Shown piece by piece: positions 8,136-16,777 of a stretch of DNA of 64,000 bases. Positions within the stretch are counted from its first letter, which is position 1. Each line of letters opens with the position of its first letter. Both the position numbers and the translations under genes were made by a program. The DNA comes from Rhodoferax ferrireducens. GTDB taxonomy: Bacteria > Pseudomonadota > Gammaproteobacteria > Burkholderiales > Burkholderiaceae_C. The stretch is taken from NCBI RefSeq assembly GCF_003347515.1, contig NZ_QEII01000269.1, forward strand, positions 1 through 64,000. Direction: 5' to 3'. The notes beneath the pieces are model-generated. The model made no database searches, was not told the origin of the DNA, and saw only the letters and a program-made list of their open reading frames with translations.

Positions 8136-8208
8136 GATTTTTTACCTTGGTTAGACCGCAGGACTGCGGCTTAAAGCACTCACCGGAAATGCTTTGAGCT
8201 GCAGTCAT
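8128..8208 (-). CDS. 26-residue ORF coupled to its neighbours
   Basis: ATG 8208 overlaps the stop of the 35-aa ORF as ATGA. The frame (MTAAQSISGECFKPQSCGL plus TKVKNHV) ends in a TGA that overlaps the start of the ssDNA-binding gene. It holds two cysteines and no membrane helix. The tight overlaps at both ends favour real translation, but it could just carry ribosomes to the next gene. No family is recognised. Confidence 0.35.
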   Translation of the reverse strand: MTAAQSISGECFKPQSCGLTKVKNHV

Positions 8209-8312
8209 GCCCTGACCCACAAAACGACTATCGCAACGCCAGAAGCGAAGATGCCGAATGAGAGGAAATCGCTGATGAACTTGACCCACCAGTTAAAACG
8301 CTCGTCACTCAT
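8205..8312 (-). CDS. 35-residue single-helix membrane protein, pVII/pIX-like candidate
   Basis: ATG 8312 opens a 35-codon frame: a polar N-terminus MSDERFNWWVKF, then one hydrophobic helix (FLSFGIFASGVAIVVLWV) ending RA. The ATG overlaps the stop of the upstream 230-aa gene (GCATGA) and its own stop overlaps the next start (ATGA). Size and layout match filamentous-phage pVII/pIX minor coat proteins (32-33 residues in Ff phages). Identity is inferred from form and position. Confidence 0.55.
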   Translation of the reverse strand: MSDERFNWWVKFISDFLSFGIFASGVAIVVLWVRA

Positions 8313-9001
8313 GCGACCACCTGAACGGAGTTACAAGCCAACCAATCAGGCGACCCCACAAACGCACCCTTATGGTCGATAAATTGGACCAAGCAGTGAC
8401 CGCGAGAAGTGCGCCGAACAACACCGCGACGACCATGCCAAGAGACAAGCCGCATACGCTTGACGAGCCGCCCGTTAAGATCAAGATTGGAGGATTTACC
8501 CGATGCACCGTTACCGACTGCCCGACCACATAAAGGAGCGCCAAGCGCAGGCGTTGAAACGCCGGTTTTCAGCGTATCTTGGCAAACCGAAGCAGGGAGC
8601 ACCTCAGGCGAAGGCGAGGCTATGGCCGCTGGTGCTGGTGGCAATGGTGCTGGCCTATGCGGTATGGCGGCAGGCTCACCGCTGACCACCCTTACGGGAT
8701 AGGACGACGCACGAGACATGCGACGAGCAGCAGTAAATGCAGCCGCGACAGCTTCAAACATGTGACTACGCGCACCACCCGAGGCAAAGACCATCCCCGG
8801 AGCGTGTACTGCGAAATGGCAAAACGACGAGTCAGCCTTGAAAGGCTCAATCTCAATCGTGTAGCGCTTGGAAGGGATGCGGACCCCCGGACCGGGCACC
8901 TTGCCCAAAGGGGCCACCGATGGGGCAGCACCGTTAAATTCCGAGGGACCGCAATTGAAGGACATACCCGCGCTGGGTGTTCCTGATATGGATTTGATCA
9001 T
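8309..9001 (-). CDS. First gene of the phage structural operon, function unknown (230 aa)
   Basis: ATG 9001 gives 230 residues in three parts: an N-terminal region (KRYTIEIEPFKADSSFCHFA, then a helix MFEAVAAAFTAARRMS), a Pro/Ala-rich linker at about 120-150, and a basic C-terminal block (RMRLVSWHGRRGVVRRTSRG) resembling a small beta-barrel nucleic-acid binder. A TTG start at 9013 is also open. Its stop overlaps the start of the 35-aa ORF. Being the first gene after the divergent repressor promoter region, it may act early. No family is recognised. Confidence 0.6.
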   Translation of the reverse strand: MIKSISGTPSAGMSFNCGPSEFNGAAPSVAPLGKVPGPGVRIPSKRYTIEIEPFKADSSFCHFAVHAPGMVFASGGARSHMFEAVAAAFTAARRMSRASSYPVRVVSGEPAAIPHRPAPLPPAPAAIASPSPEVLPASVCQDTLKTGVSTPALGAPLCGRAVGNGASGKSSNLDLNGRLVKRMRLVSWHGRRGVVRRTSRGHCLVQFIDHKGAFVGSPDWLACNSVQVVA

Positions 9002-9013
9002 TGGTGGCCCCAA

Positions 9014-9093
9014 AGTGATAAAGTTGCAATAACGGCGATTTATGACCGTAACGTATTATTACAACTAAATCGCACAAAATACGATTTATCACT
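9014..9093. promoter_or_regulatory. Candidate repressor operators in the divergent phage promoter region
   Basis: The AT-rich gap between the repressor gene and the divergent structural operon carries a perfect 9-bp inverted repeat, AGTGATAAA (9014-9022) and TTTATCACT (9085-9093). It also has an 8-mer CGATTTAT at 9036-9043 and 9082-9089 with a near-inverted copy at 9065-9072. Such symmetric sites between a phage repressor and the operon it faces are the usual operator arrangement (compare RstR in CTX phage). Confidence 0.6.
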
Positions 9094-9107
9094 GATTGGA
9101 TTTAACT

Positions 9108-9386
9108 ATGAATGTATCAGAGTTAATAGCTTTGGCAAAAGTAAGAAGCCGAAAATCACAGAAAGAACTTGCAGCCGAAATGGGACACAAAAGCCCACAC
9201 CGCATAAGCCGAATAGGAACGGGACAGCTTGAAGCTGACGCATCTGAAATCGTTTATTTAGCAACGGCAGCACAGATGCAACCGATAGAAGTACTTGCGG
9301 ACATCGAGAGCCAACGACACCCAGAACTAGCGCAAATATGGCGCGCAACTTTAGACAAGATGCGAACAAAAGTTACATCGCTTTAG
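9108..9386 (+). CDS. Phage HTH repressor
   Basis: The 92-residue protein starting MNVSELIALAKVRS has a helix-turn-helix region (SQKELAAEMGHKSPHRISRIGTG) like Cro/CI-type regulators and a helical C-terminus. A TTG four codons upstream is also open. It is divergent from the phage structural operon, the position of the immunity repressor in inoviruses. Its DNA is more AT-rich than the flanking host genes. It ends 15 bp before nadK on the same strand, so its promoter may also drive nadK-recN-rapZ. TTACATC/GATGTAA arms (9373-9379, 9388-9394) flank its stop codon. Confidence 0.8.
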   Translation: MNVSELIALAKVRSRKSQKELAAEMGHKSPHRISRIGTGQLEADASEIVYLATAAQMQPIEVLADIESQRHPELAQIWRATLDKMRTKVTSL

Positions 9387-9401
9387 TGATGTAATTTGAG
9401 A

Positions 9402-10298
9402 ATGAAATCTAAATTCCGGCATGTTGCGCTAATAGGCAAATACCAGGCGCTTGCGTCGGGCGCCTCGGGGGCGTTTTCACGCAATGCGCTGGAAGACATT
9501 GCCTATTTTTTGCGTGCGCAGGGATGTGAGCTTGTTTTTGAGAGTGACACGGCACATAACATGGGGATTACTGGATATCCGGTCATGAGCGTCCCCGAAA
9601 TTGGCGCGCAATGTGATCTTGGGCTGGTGGTCGGCGGCGACGGCACTATGCTGGGCATTGGTCGCCAACTGGCTCACTTTGGCGTACCGCTGATCGGGAT
9701 CAACCAGGGGCGGCTGGGATTCATCACCGACATCCCGTTTGACAGCTATACGTCCACGCTGGCGCCAATGCTGCGGGGTGAGTTTGAAGAAGACCACCGC
9801 AGTTTGATGCATGCCAGGGTGATGCGCGACGGGCACTGTGTGTTTGACGCGCTGGCCATGAACGATGTGGTGGTGAATCGGGGTGCCACCTCGGGCATGG
9901 TGGAGTTGCGGGTTGAGGTGGACGGTCATTTTGTCGCGAACCAGCGGGCCGATGGCTTGATCATTGCCACGCCGACCGGCTCCACGGCCTATGCACTATC
10001 AGCCGGGGGACCGCTGCTGCACCCTTCCATTCCGGGTTGGGTGTTGGTGCCGATTGCGCCCCACACTTTGTCAAATAGGCCCATAGTCCTCGCCAATGTT
10101 GCGGAAATTGCTATTGAAGTAGTAGCAGGGCGCGATGCCAGCGCCAGTTTCGACATGCAATCGCTGGCGTCGCTGCTGCACGGTGACCGCATCGTGGTGA
10201 CACGCTCGGAACATCATGTGCGCTTTTTGCACCCCAAAGGCTGGTCCTACTTTGACACCCTGCGCCAAAAACTGCACTGGAATGAAGGAGTGGCCTGA
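9402..10298 (+). CDS. nadK: NAD kinase
   Basis: The 298-residue protein has the NAD kinase signatures: [11 protein letters not shown] (phosphate-binding), [17 protein letters not shown] and [15 protein letters not shown]. It phosphorylates NAD to NADP and is normally essential. ATG 9402 is preferred to the TTG two codons upstream because relatives start [14 protein letters not shown]. It is followed after 2 bp by recN and then rapZ, evidently an operon. Only 15 bp separate it from the prophage repressor stop, so no host promoter is visible. Confidence 0.97.
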   Translation: MKSKFRHVALIGKYQALASGASGAFSRNALEDIAYFLRAQGCELVFESDTAHNMGITGYPVMSVPEIGAQCDLGLVVGGDGTMLGIGRQLAHFGVPLIGINQGRLGFITDIPFDSYTSTLAPMLRGEFEEDHRSLMHARVMRDGHCVFDALAMNDVVVNRGATSGMVELRVEVDGHFVANQRADGLIIATPTGSTAYALSAGGPLLHPSIPGWVLVPIAPHTLSNRPIVLANVAEIAIEVVAGRDASASFDMQSLASLLHGDRIVVTRSEHHVRFLHPKGWSYFDTLRQKLHWNEGVA

Positions 10299-10300
10299 CC

Positions 10301-11953
10301 GTGAGCCTAAAACGTATTGTTCTGCGCGATTTCGTCATCGTGAACGAGCTTGATCTCGATCTGGCCGACGGCTTCACCGTGCTCACCGGCGAGACCGGGG
10401 CGGGCAAGTCGATCCTGATTGATGCACTGCAGCTGGTCACCGGAGGCCGGGCCGATGTCGGGGTGATTCGCGAAGGGGCTCTGCGCACTGATGTCAGCGC
10501 CGAGTTCGACGCCACGGCTGCGTTGGCAGTCTGGCTCGACGCCGCAGGATATGAGGTGGGCGACAGCCTTTTGTTGCGACGCACGGTCGACACGCAGGGC
10601 AAGAGCCGCGCCTGGATCAATGGCAGCCCCGCCACTGCCACCCAACTGCGCGAGATCGGTGAGCAACTGCTGGATATTCATGGTCAGCACGCGTGGCAAA
10701 GTCTGACCCGACCGGAGGCGGTCAGGGGCTTGCTGGACGCCTATGCACGGGTGACGCCTACCGAGCTGGCAACACGCTGGCAACGGTGGCGTCAGGCGCA
10801 AAGCGACTTGAGCCAAGCCCATGCCGCGCAAGAATCCCTACAACGCGAACGCGAGCGGCTGGCATGGCAAATTGGTGAAGTCGAAAAACTGGCGCCGCAG
10901 TCGTCGGAGGAATGGAATGAACTCAATACCGAACATGGCCGCCTTTCCAATGCACAAGCCCTGCTGGACGCGGCGCAAAGCGCCGTACAAGCCCTGGATG
11001 ACGATGACAGCAATGGACTGACTGCACTGCACCACGCCCATCAGTCGCTACAACAACAGGAGCACCTTGAACCCTATTTTAAAGCGCTGACAGAGGTTTT
11101 AGCTTCCAGCCTCGCGCAAGTGGAAGACACGATCCACTCTCTGCGGGCCTACCTGCGCAAGACCGAGCTGGATCCACAGCGCCTGGGCGAGCTGGATGAA
11201 CGCATGGCCCTGTGGCTGTCGCTGGCCAGACGCTACAAGCGAACTCCTTCCGAGTTACCCGAATTGCTGGCGTCCTGGAAACGGGAGCTGGAAAGGCTCG
11301 ATGCCGCGGCCGATTTGGCAGGACTGGAAGCCACCCAGACAGCGGCGCTCGAAGCCTACATGCAGGAAGCCAAACTTCTCTCGAAGGCCCGTACCAAGGC
11401 CGCGCCCCAACTGGGCAAGGCCATCACGCAAGCCATGCAGGGCCTGGGCATGCAAGGTGGAAAATTCGAGGTTGCGCTGCAAAAGTCAGCACAACCCATG
11501 CAAAGCGGCCTGGAAGATGTCAGCTTTCTGGTGGCCGGGCACGCAGGCAGCACCCCTCGCCCCGTCAACAAGGTGGCATCGGGCGGCGAGTTGTCGCGCA
11601 TGGCACTGGCCATCGCGGTCACCACCAGCCAGCTCGGTACTGCCCAAACCCTGATTTTTGATGAGGTCGACGCCGGTGTCGGTGGCGCTGTGGCCGAGAC
11701 CGTGGGTCGGCTCATGAGGCAGTTGGGCATGGACCGGCAGGTGCTCGCGGTGACCCATCTACCCCAAGTCGCCGCCTGTGCCGACCACCATTTGGTGGTG
11801 GCCAAACAACTGCAGAGAGGTTCGACGGTGAGTTCTGTGGCTGCTGTACAGGGCGAACAACGGGTGATGGAGGTGGCGCGCATGCTGGGGGGCGAGCGCC
11901 TTTTGGGCACCACGCTCGCCCACGCCAAGGAAATGTTGCAGGCGCGGGAATGA
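10301..11953 (+). CDS. recN: DNA repair protein RecN
   Basis: This 550-residue SMC-like ATPase has Walker A GETGAGKS (residues 30-37), long coiled-coil arms (about 155-350), the ABC signature [12 protein letters not shown], Walker [13 protein letters not shown] and the H-loop VTHLPQVAA. RecN tethers DNA ends in double-strand-break repair by recombination. It starts at GTG 10301, 2 bp after the nadK stop. The length is normal. The usual LexA/SOS promoter may lie elsewhere; no SOS box was found directly before it because it is embedded in the operon. Confidence 0.97.
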   Translation: MSLKRIVLRDFVIVNELDLDLADGFTVLTGETGAGKSILIDALQLVTGGRADVGVIREGALRTDVSAEFDATAALAVWLDAAGYEVGDSLLLRRTVDTQGKSRAWINGSPATATQLREIGEQLLDIHGQHAWQSLTRPEAVRGLLDAYARVTPTELATRWQRWRQAQSDLSQAHAAQESLQRERERLAWQIGEVEKLAPQSSEEWNELNTEHGRLSNAQALLDAAQSAVQALDDDDSNGLTALHHAHQSLQQQEHLEPYFKALTEVLASSLAQVEDTIHSLRAYLRKTELDPQRLGELDERMALWLSLARRYKRTPSELPELLASWKRELERLDAAADLAGLEATQTAALEAYMQEAKLLSKARTKAAPQLGKAITQAMQGLGMQGGKFEVALQKSAQPMQSGLEDVSFLVAGHAGSTPRPVNKVASGGELSRMALAIAVTTSQLGTAQTLIFDEVDAGVGGAVAETVGRLMRQLGMDRQVLAVTHLPQVAACADHHLVVAKQLQRGSTVSSVAAVQGEQRVMEVARMLGGERLLGTTLAHAKEMLQARE

Positions 11954-11957
11954 TGCG

Positions 11958-12848
11958 ATGAAAACCAAAGCCCTGGATTTGGAAATTGTCTTGATCACCG
12001 GCATGTCGGGTTCCGGCAAGTCGGTGGCTTTACATGCGCTGGAAGATGCCGGATTTTTCTGTGTCGACAACCTGCCGCCGGAACTGCTGGTGCCCTTTGT
12101 GGCGCTGGAGAAAGAGCATGAGGCCACGCGGGTGGCCATTGCCATGGATGTCCGCACTGCGACTTCCCTCCCCTTGCTGCCGGAGCAGCTCGCCGTGCTG
12201 AAAAAGCAGGGCATCATGGTCAAGTCCCTGTTTCTCGATGCCACGACCGGAACGCTGGTGCGGCGCTATTCCGAAACCCGACGCAAGCACCCCTTGTCGC
12301 AATCCGCGTCCGACCATTCGACGCAGGACCAGCGGCGTGCGCTGGTGGATGCCATTGAACTGGAACGTGAGCTCCTGGCTGATCTGCGGGAAAACGCCCA
12401 TGTGATCGACACCAGCATCATTCGGCCTTCGCAACTGCAGGGTTACGTCAAGTCACTTATTTCCACACCCAACGACCAGCTGACCTTGGTGTTCGAGTCG
12501 TTTGCCTTCAAGCGCGGTGTGCCGGGCGATGCCGACTATGTATTCGACGTGCGCATGTTGCCGAACCCGCACTATGAGCCTGAACTGCGCCATTTGACGG
12601 GGCAGGATGCGCCGGTCGCAGCCTTTCTCCAGGAACAAACAGACGTCGCCCAAATGCTGGAACACATTGAGAAATTCTTGAACCACTGGCTTGACGCACT
12701 GGCGCGTGATCACCGAAGCTACGTCACAGTGGCAATTGGCTGCACCGGCGGACAACACCGATCGGTCTACCTCGTGGAACAACTGGTGAAGCTTTTCGAG
12801 GGCAAGTGGGTCACGCTGAAGCGACACCGGGAACTGGACGCCCTCTGA
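11958..12848 (+). CDS. rapZ: RNase adapter protein RapZ
   Basis: The 296-residue P-loop protein has Walker A GMSGSGKS, the conserved [11 protein letters not shown], a SETRRKHPL segment, and a C-terminal domain with [17 protein letters not shown] and TLKRHREL. RapZ binds UDP-GlcNAc pathway sensors and small RNAs and directs RNase E in enterobacteria; in betaproteobacteria its role is less defined. It starts 4 bp after recN, the third gene of the nadK operon, and converges with mutY. Confidence 0.95.
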   Translation: MKTKALDLEIVLITGMSGSGKSVALHALEDAGFFCVDNLPPELLVPFVALEKEHEATRVAIAMDVRTATSLPLLPEQLAVLKKQGIMVKSLFLDATTGTLVRRYSETRRKHPLSQSASDHSTQDQRRALVDAIELERELLADLRENAHVIDTSIIRPSQLQGYVKSLISTPNDQLTLVFESFAFKRGVPGDADYVFDVRMLPNPHYEPELRHLTGQDAPVAAFLQEQTDVAQMLEHIEKFLNHWLDALARDHRSYVTVAIGCTGGQHRSVYLVEQLVKLFEGKWVTLKRHRELDAL

Positions 12849-12893
12849 CCTCGTCTCAACCGTGCGCACACTGCGCACCGACAAATCCCTTGG

Positions 12894-13928
12894 TTAGGCC
12901 TGCAGCAACAATTTTCTGACCGGTGCCGGCAGACCCAAGCGCGGCCAGGCGTCCGCAGCAAGCCATCCCCCCTCCGACAGCGCCATAGCTGAGGACGGCA
13001 TTTCGACTTGAACTGGGTGCAGATGCAGGTCCTTGTGGGTCAAAACATGGGTGAAGGCAGGCGTATCAAGGAGCGCCGAGTGGAAGCCAGCGGGTACAGC
13101 CGCTTCCAGCGCTTCGCGGTTGTCAAACAGGGGAAAGCAATAGAGCCCTGCCCAGACACCCGGGGTTGGCCGTTTGCTCAGCCACACCGAAGCATCACCG
13201 GTCTGCGCCCACAGTAACCAGATCGACTGTGAGCTGCGCTTGAGTTTGCGCGTCTTCACGGGGTATCGCTCGGGCTGCGCCTGAGCCCGAGCCACACAGG
13301 ACTGCGCGAGCGGACACACGCTGCAGTCAGGCTTTTTGGCCGTGCATACGGTGGCACCCAAATCCATCACCCCCTGGGTATAGCGCGGCATGGCATGTTG
13401 TAAATCACGGTTTGGCAGCAACTGCGTGGCCAGATCCCAAAGCCGCCGCTCATTGGCTGCATTGGCCAAATCAGCGTCAAAACCGCACACCCGGGTCAGC
13501 ACGCGTTTGACATTGCCGTCCAGAATGGCAACCCGCTCAGCAAAACACAGAGAAGCAATGGCCGCCGCCGTTGATCGACCGATGCCCGGCAGCGATTGCA
13601 ATAGTTGTGCCGTCGCCGGGAATCTGCCGCCGTGCAAACCCACCACGTCAACCGCGCATTGATGGAGATTACGGGCGCGGCTGTAATAACCCAGACCACT
13701 CCACAAGCCCAGCACCTCATCAAGATGAGCCGCGGCCAGGGAGGCCACCGTCGGGAAACGATCCAGAAAGCGTGGAAAATAGTCCAGAACGGTCGCCACT
13801 TGCGTCTGCTGCAGCATGACTTCGGACAACCAGACCCGGTACGGATCTCGCGTGTTCTGCCACGGCAAATCGTTGCGCCCATGCGTTTTTTGCCAAGTCA
13901 CCACCTGGCCGGCCAAATCCATCACCAC
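12894..13928 (-). CDS. mutY: A/G-specific adenine glycosylase MutY
   Basis: The 344-residue enzyme has the HhH-GPD core (EVMLQQTQVATVLDYFPRFL, LPGIGRSTAAAI, FAERVAILDGNVKRVL), the catalytic Asp region, and a 4Fe-4S cluster motif (CTAKKPDCSVCPLAQSC). A C-terminal NUDIX-like recognition domain (WAGLYCFPLFD) follows. It removes adenine mispaired with 8-oxoG. It is the last gene of a mutM - dynamin-like - mutY minus-strand run, pairing both glycosylases of the GO repair system. It converges with rapZ. Confidence 0.97.
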   Translation of the reverse strand: MVMDLAGQVVTWQKTHGRNDLPWQNTRDPYRVWLSEVMLQQTQVATVLDYFPRFLDRFPTVASLAAAHLDEVLGLWSGLGYYSRARNLHQCAVDVVGLHGGRFPATAQLLQSLPGIGRSTAAAIASLCFAERVAILDGNVKRVLTRVCGFDADLANAANERRLWDLATQLLPNRDLQHAMPRYTQGVMDLGATVCTAKKPDCSVCPLAQSCVARAQAQPERYPVKTRKLKRSSQSIWLLWAQTGDASVWLSKRPTPGVWAGLYCFPLFDNREALEAAVPAGFHSALLDTPAFTHVLTHKDLHLHPVQVEMPSSAMALSEGGWLAADAWPRLGLPAPVRKLLLQA

Positions 13929-13934
13929 AGCGTA

Positions 13935-15896
13935 TCAGACCTGCTCGGGTATAGGGACTGTTTCGGAACGACCCCGGTCTGTCGCCGTCACCAGATAAGC
14001 CGTCAATTCGGACAACTTGGTCTCCAATTGTTGCAAGGCATCTCCCCGTGCCTGTATTTCACCGATGCGGTCATCGAGTCCACCGGATGCCTGCTGTATG
14101 CGATCAATAGCTTCCAGGCGACGGCCAAAGTTACGGCGACGCTCCCGCAACTGAACGTCCAACTGGGCTGCGGCCGATTTACTCCACAGTTCAATATCGC
14201 CGAGCACGGTTTCGTGGATGGCGCGAAGGCGGGTGGAGAGCGCGCGGACCAGGCGATCCGCAAACTCTGGCTGCGCGAGCCGGAAAGCATTGCCGATACC
14301 CAAATACTGCAGATGACTGCGCTCCACCAGATCCAGATCATGCAGATGCCCGGCCAGAGAGGGCTCAGTTGGGGCCTGCAAAGAAAAACCGTGTTCAGCA
14401 TTCAATTGCCGGAACGTCGCCGCCAACATGGATTGAATCTCTTCACTGATGAACTGAACCTTGCGCAAATTCTCACGCAGTTGGCCAAAGGTCTCGCCAT
14501 ACGCTCGCTTAACGCCCAGTTTGAGGCCTTTTTGTTGCAGAACGGTAGTCAGCTGCGCCATTTCTTTCTTGAGCGCTGTTGGCCCCAGAACACCAAACAC
14601 TTCACGGAGCAGTTTGAGGTGTACCGAACGCACCGCATGGATTTTCGCGCCCCCCAGATCAAACTCCGCCTGCTCTTGGGAAATGCGGGAGCGCATGTTC
14701 TTGATCACGGGCGAATTCTTGCCCTGAAGTCCCTTGAGCTCCATCATCTGCTCCGTCAGATCACATCGGCGAATGTTGATGACGCGGCCGGTCTCGGTGC
14801 GTAAATCTGAAATGCCACTGGAAACGGCTGCGCCCAGCATCTTCTGCCGCTGGCCCAAGATGCCCTGACTGAGGGCCTCTTCAAGCGTGGACAGGCAACT
14901 GAGTTCCAGCAAAGCCAGATCGTCCGTTACCTTGGCAACCAGCCCTTTCTGCGCTGACACAGGAATAACCTGCTGAACGGGAATACCCAGGATCTCGGCA
15001 GTGGACACCCGCTGGCGCTCAATTTGGGCTTGTACCTGCGCGGGAGAGCTCAGGGCATCCCATAACGTATCGATCTTGTTGAGCACCACCAGCCTGGTGC
15101 TCTTATCGTCTGCCTCATCGACCAGGTGCTCACGCCAGATGGAGAGGTCCGATTTGGTCACGCCGGTATCCGCCCCCAGGAGAAAAACGACAGCGTGCGC
15201 CTGTGGAATCAGGCTGACCGTCAGTTCAGGCTCGGCACCGATGGCGTTCAGCCCCGGGGTATCCAGGATCACCAGACCCTGCTTCAAGAGCGGGTGGGCG
15301 ATATTAATCAGGGCATGGCGCCACCTGGGGACTTCCACCAAGCCCTGGGCATCAACCGTCGGGTTGTCTTCCGGCGCTTCGAGCTGCCAGAACCCAAGCG
15401 CTCTTGCTTCATCCTGCGTCACGCGACGGGTTTCAGCCACCTTTTCAAGTGCCGCCGACAACTGCTTGGGATCATTCACATCCAAGTCAACGCGTGTCCA
15501 TTTCTCCGGCACCATGCGCCACTCCATCAGCGACTGAGGCTGCATACGGGTTTCAATGGGCAAGAGACGCAGGCACGGCGGTACGTCTGCGTCATAGCCC
15601 ATCTCGGTTGGGCACATGGTGGTTCGCCCGGCGCTGGCGGGCATGATGCGCCGACCGTAGCCAGCAAAGAAAATGGCGTTGATCAATTCGGACTTGCCGC
15701 GGGAAAATTCTCCTACAAAGGCCACCATGACTTTGTCCGTGCGCACCCGGCCTTCCAGTCGGCGCAAACGCTCTTCCACGGCAGCGTCCAGCAATTCATG
15801 ATCTTTCATCCACTCGGCCAGCAACTTCAGCCGAAGGGCAAACTCACGCCGCCACGTACCGTATTGATCAAACTGTTCGTTGAATGAAGTAGCCAA
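13935..15896 (-). CDS. Dynamin-like GTPase
   Basis: The 653-residue protein has a G domain with P-loop GEFSRGKSELINA, a switch-1 Thr in the segment SAGRTTMCPTE, the G3 motif LVILDTPGLNA and G4 VLNKIDTLWD. Long helical bundles (about 350-640) follow, the bacterial dynamin-like layout. Such proteins remodel membranes or stabilise them against stress. A TTG at 15896 with GGAGG seven bases upstream is the likely start (LATSFNEQ); a further TTG at 15911 lacks a good site. Dynamins of this type are often encoded in pairs, but only one is seen here. It lies between mutM and mutY, 6 bp from mutY. Confidence 0.9.
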   Translation of the reverse strand: MATSFNEQFDQYGTWRREFALRLKLLAEWMKDHELLDAAVEERLRRLEGRVRTDKVMVAFVGEFSRGKSELINAIFFAGYGRRIMPASAGRTTMCPTEMGYDADVPPCLRLLPIETRMQPQSLMEWRMVPEKWTRVDLDVNDPKQLSAALEKVAETRRVTQDEARALGFWQLEAPEDNPTVDAQGLVEVPRWRHALINIAHPLLKQGLVILDTPGLNAIGAEPELTVSLIPQAHAVVFLLGADTGVTKSDLSIWREHLVDEADDKSTRLVVLNKIDTLWDALSSPAQVQAQIERQRVSTAEILGIPVQQVIPVSAQKGLVAKVTDDLALLELSCLSTLEEALSQGILGQRQKMLGAAVSSGISDLRTETGRVINIRRCDLTEQMMELKGLQGKNSPVIKNMRSRISQEQAEFDLGGAKIHAVRSVHLKLLREVFGVLGPTALKKEMAQLTTVLQQKGLKLGVKRAYGETFGQLRENLRKVQFISEEIQSMLAATFRQLNAEHGFSLQAPTEPSLAGHLHDLDLVERSHLQYLGIGNAFRLAQPEFADRLVRALSTRLRAIHETVLGDIELWSKSAAAQLDVQLRERRRNFGRRLEAIDRIQQASGGLDDRIGEIQARGDALQQLETKLSELTAYLVTATDRGRSETVPIPEQV

Positions 15897-15941
15897 ATAT
15901 CCTCCGCGCAATCTTTCAATATAGCACCGCGCAAGGCCAAG

Positions 15942-16757
15942 TCAGGTCTTCTGGCAATTGGGACAGTAAAACGTCGAACGCTGACCTTGCCGGATGGCCC
16001 TGATGGGTGTCCCACACACCCGGCAAGCCTGCCCTTCCCGTCCGTAAACCATGGCTTCAAGCTGAAAATAGCCACGCTCACCATTGGTGCTGGAGAAATC
16101 CCGCAAGGTGCTGCCACCCTTGGCCACGGCACGCGCCAGCACATCCCGGATGGCGGCGTGAAGTTGGGCGGCGCGCGGCCGACTCAACTTGGCGGCACTC
16201 AGCGTTGGTCTGATACCCGCCATGAACAGCGCCTCCGAGGCGTAGATATTGCCCACGCCCACCACAATGTCACCTGCAAGCAGCACCTGCTTGATCGCGG
16301 TCTTGCGTCGCTTTAACTCAGTATGAAAATGCTTGACATCGAAACTATCCGACAAGGGCTCCATGCCGAGTTTCGCCAACAATTTGCGCGCCTCGGGAGC
16401 ATCCTCACTCTCGGCGTAGACCACCGCCCCGAATCGGCGTGGGTCATTGAGCCTGAGCGTGCCGCGACTGGTCGCCATCTCAAAATGGTCATGGACGCCG
16501 ACAGGTGGCAAGTGCCGCGCAAAACTCAAACTGCCCGACATGCCCAAATGAACTAGCAGCAAGCCCTGATCAAGGTCAATCAGCAAATATTTACCGCGTC
16601 TGCGCACGGCCCGCACCGTTCGCCCTGCCAGTTGGACCACAGAACAGCCCAAAGGCCATCGCAAGGCCTTGCCCATGCACACGGAAACCACTTTCGCACC
16701 CGTTATTTCTCCGACAAAACTCAATCGCGTGACTTCAACTTCGGGTAATTCAGGCAT
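15942..16757 (-). CDS. mutM: Formamidopyrimidine-DNA glycosylase MutM (Fpg)
   Basis: The 271-residue enzyme begins MPELPEVEV with the catalytic Pro1/Glu2 exposed after Met removal. It has the helix-two-turn-helix region [11 protein letters not shown] and a C-terminal zinc finger ([21 protein letters not shown] and CPNC). It excises 8-oxoG and formamidopyrimidines. It is first in a minus-strand run with the dynamin-like gene and mutY, and divergent from the TPR gene with only about 20 bp between starts. Confidence 0.97.
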   Translation of the reverse strand: MPELPEVEVTRLSFVGEITGAKVVSVCMGKALRWPLGCSVVQLAGRTVRAVRRRGKYLLIDLDQGLLLVHLGMSGSLSFARHLPPVGVHDHFEMATSRGTLRLNDPRRFGAVVYAESEDAPEARKLLAKLGMEPLSDSFDVKHFHTELKRRKTAIKQVLLAGDIVVGVGNIYASEALFMAGIRPTLSAAKLSRPRAAQLHAAIRDVLARAVAKGGSTLRDFSSTNGERGYFQLEAMVYGREGQACRVCGTPIRAIRQGQRSTFYCPNCQKT

Positions 16758-16777
16758 GGCAAAAAAATTCAGCGGAC

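Larger units (their letters stand above)
1755..9386. mobile_element. Filamentous (inovirus-type) prophage between hrcA and nadK
   Basis: About 7.6 kb, a normal inovirus size, carries in minus-strand order: unknown 230-aa gene, 35-aa and 26-aa ORFs, ssDNA-binding-type protein, pVIII-like coat, hairpin terminator, 114-aa membrane protein, 24-aa ORF, TspB-like pIII, DUF2523 pVI-like, Zot-like pI, hairpin-rich region, Rep with an HUH motif, RHH-like protein and a serine recombinase. A divergent HTH repressor lies at the right end. Ralstonia RSM-type filamentous phages are known to carry a resolvase-like recombinase, so that lineage is the nearest analogy. Direct-repeat att sites are not obvious; only a 7-bp inverted TAGTGAT sits at both outer edges (1761-1767 and 9384-9390). 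No gene looks broken, so it may be intact. Boundaries are approximate. Confidence 0.9.

Noticed and set aside
1740..9410. XerCD dif-type integration site for the prophage
   Set aside because: No dif-like 28-bp sequence was recognised at either edge, and the element carries its own serine recombinase.
10106..10160. A stretch in nadK resembling the dispersed repeat (GCTATTGAAGTAGTAGCA)
   Set aside because: It encodes the conserved NadK core (EVVAGRDAS...FDMQS), so the resemblance is better explained by protein conservation.
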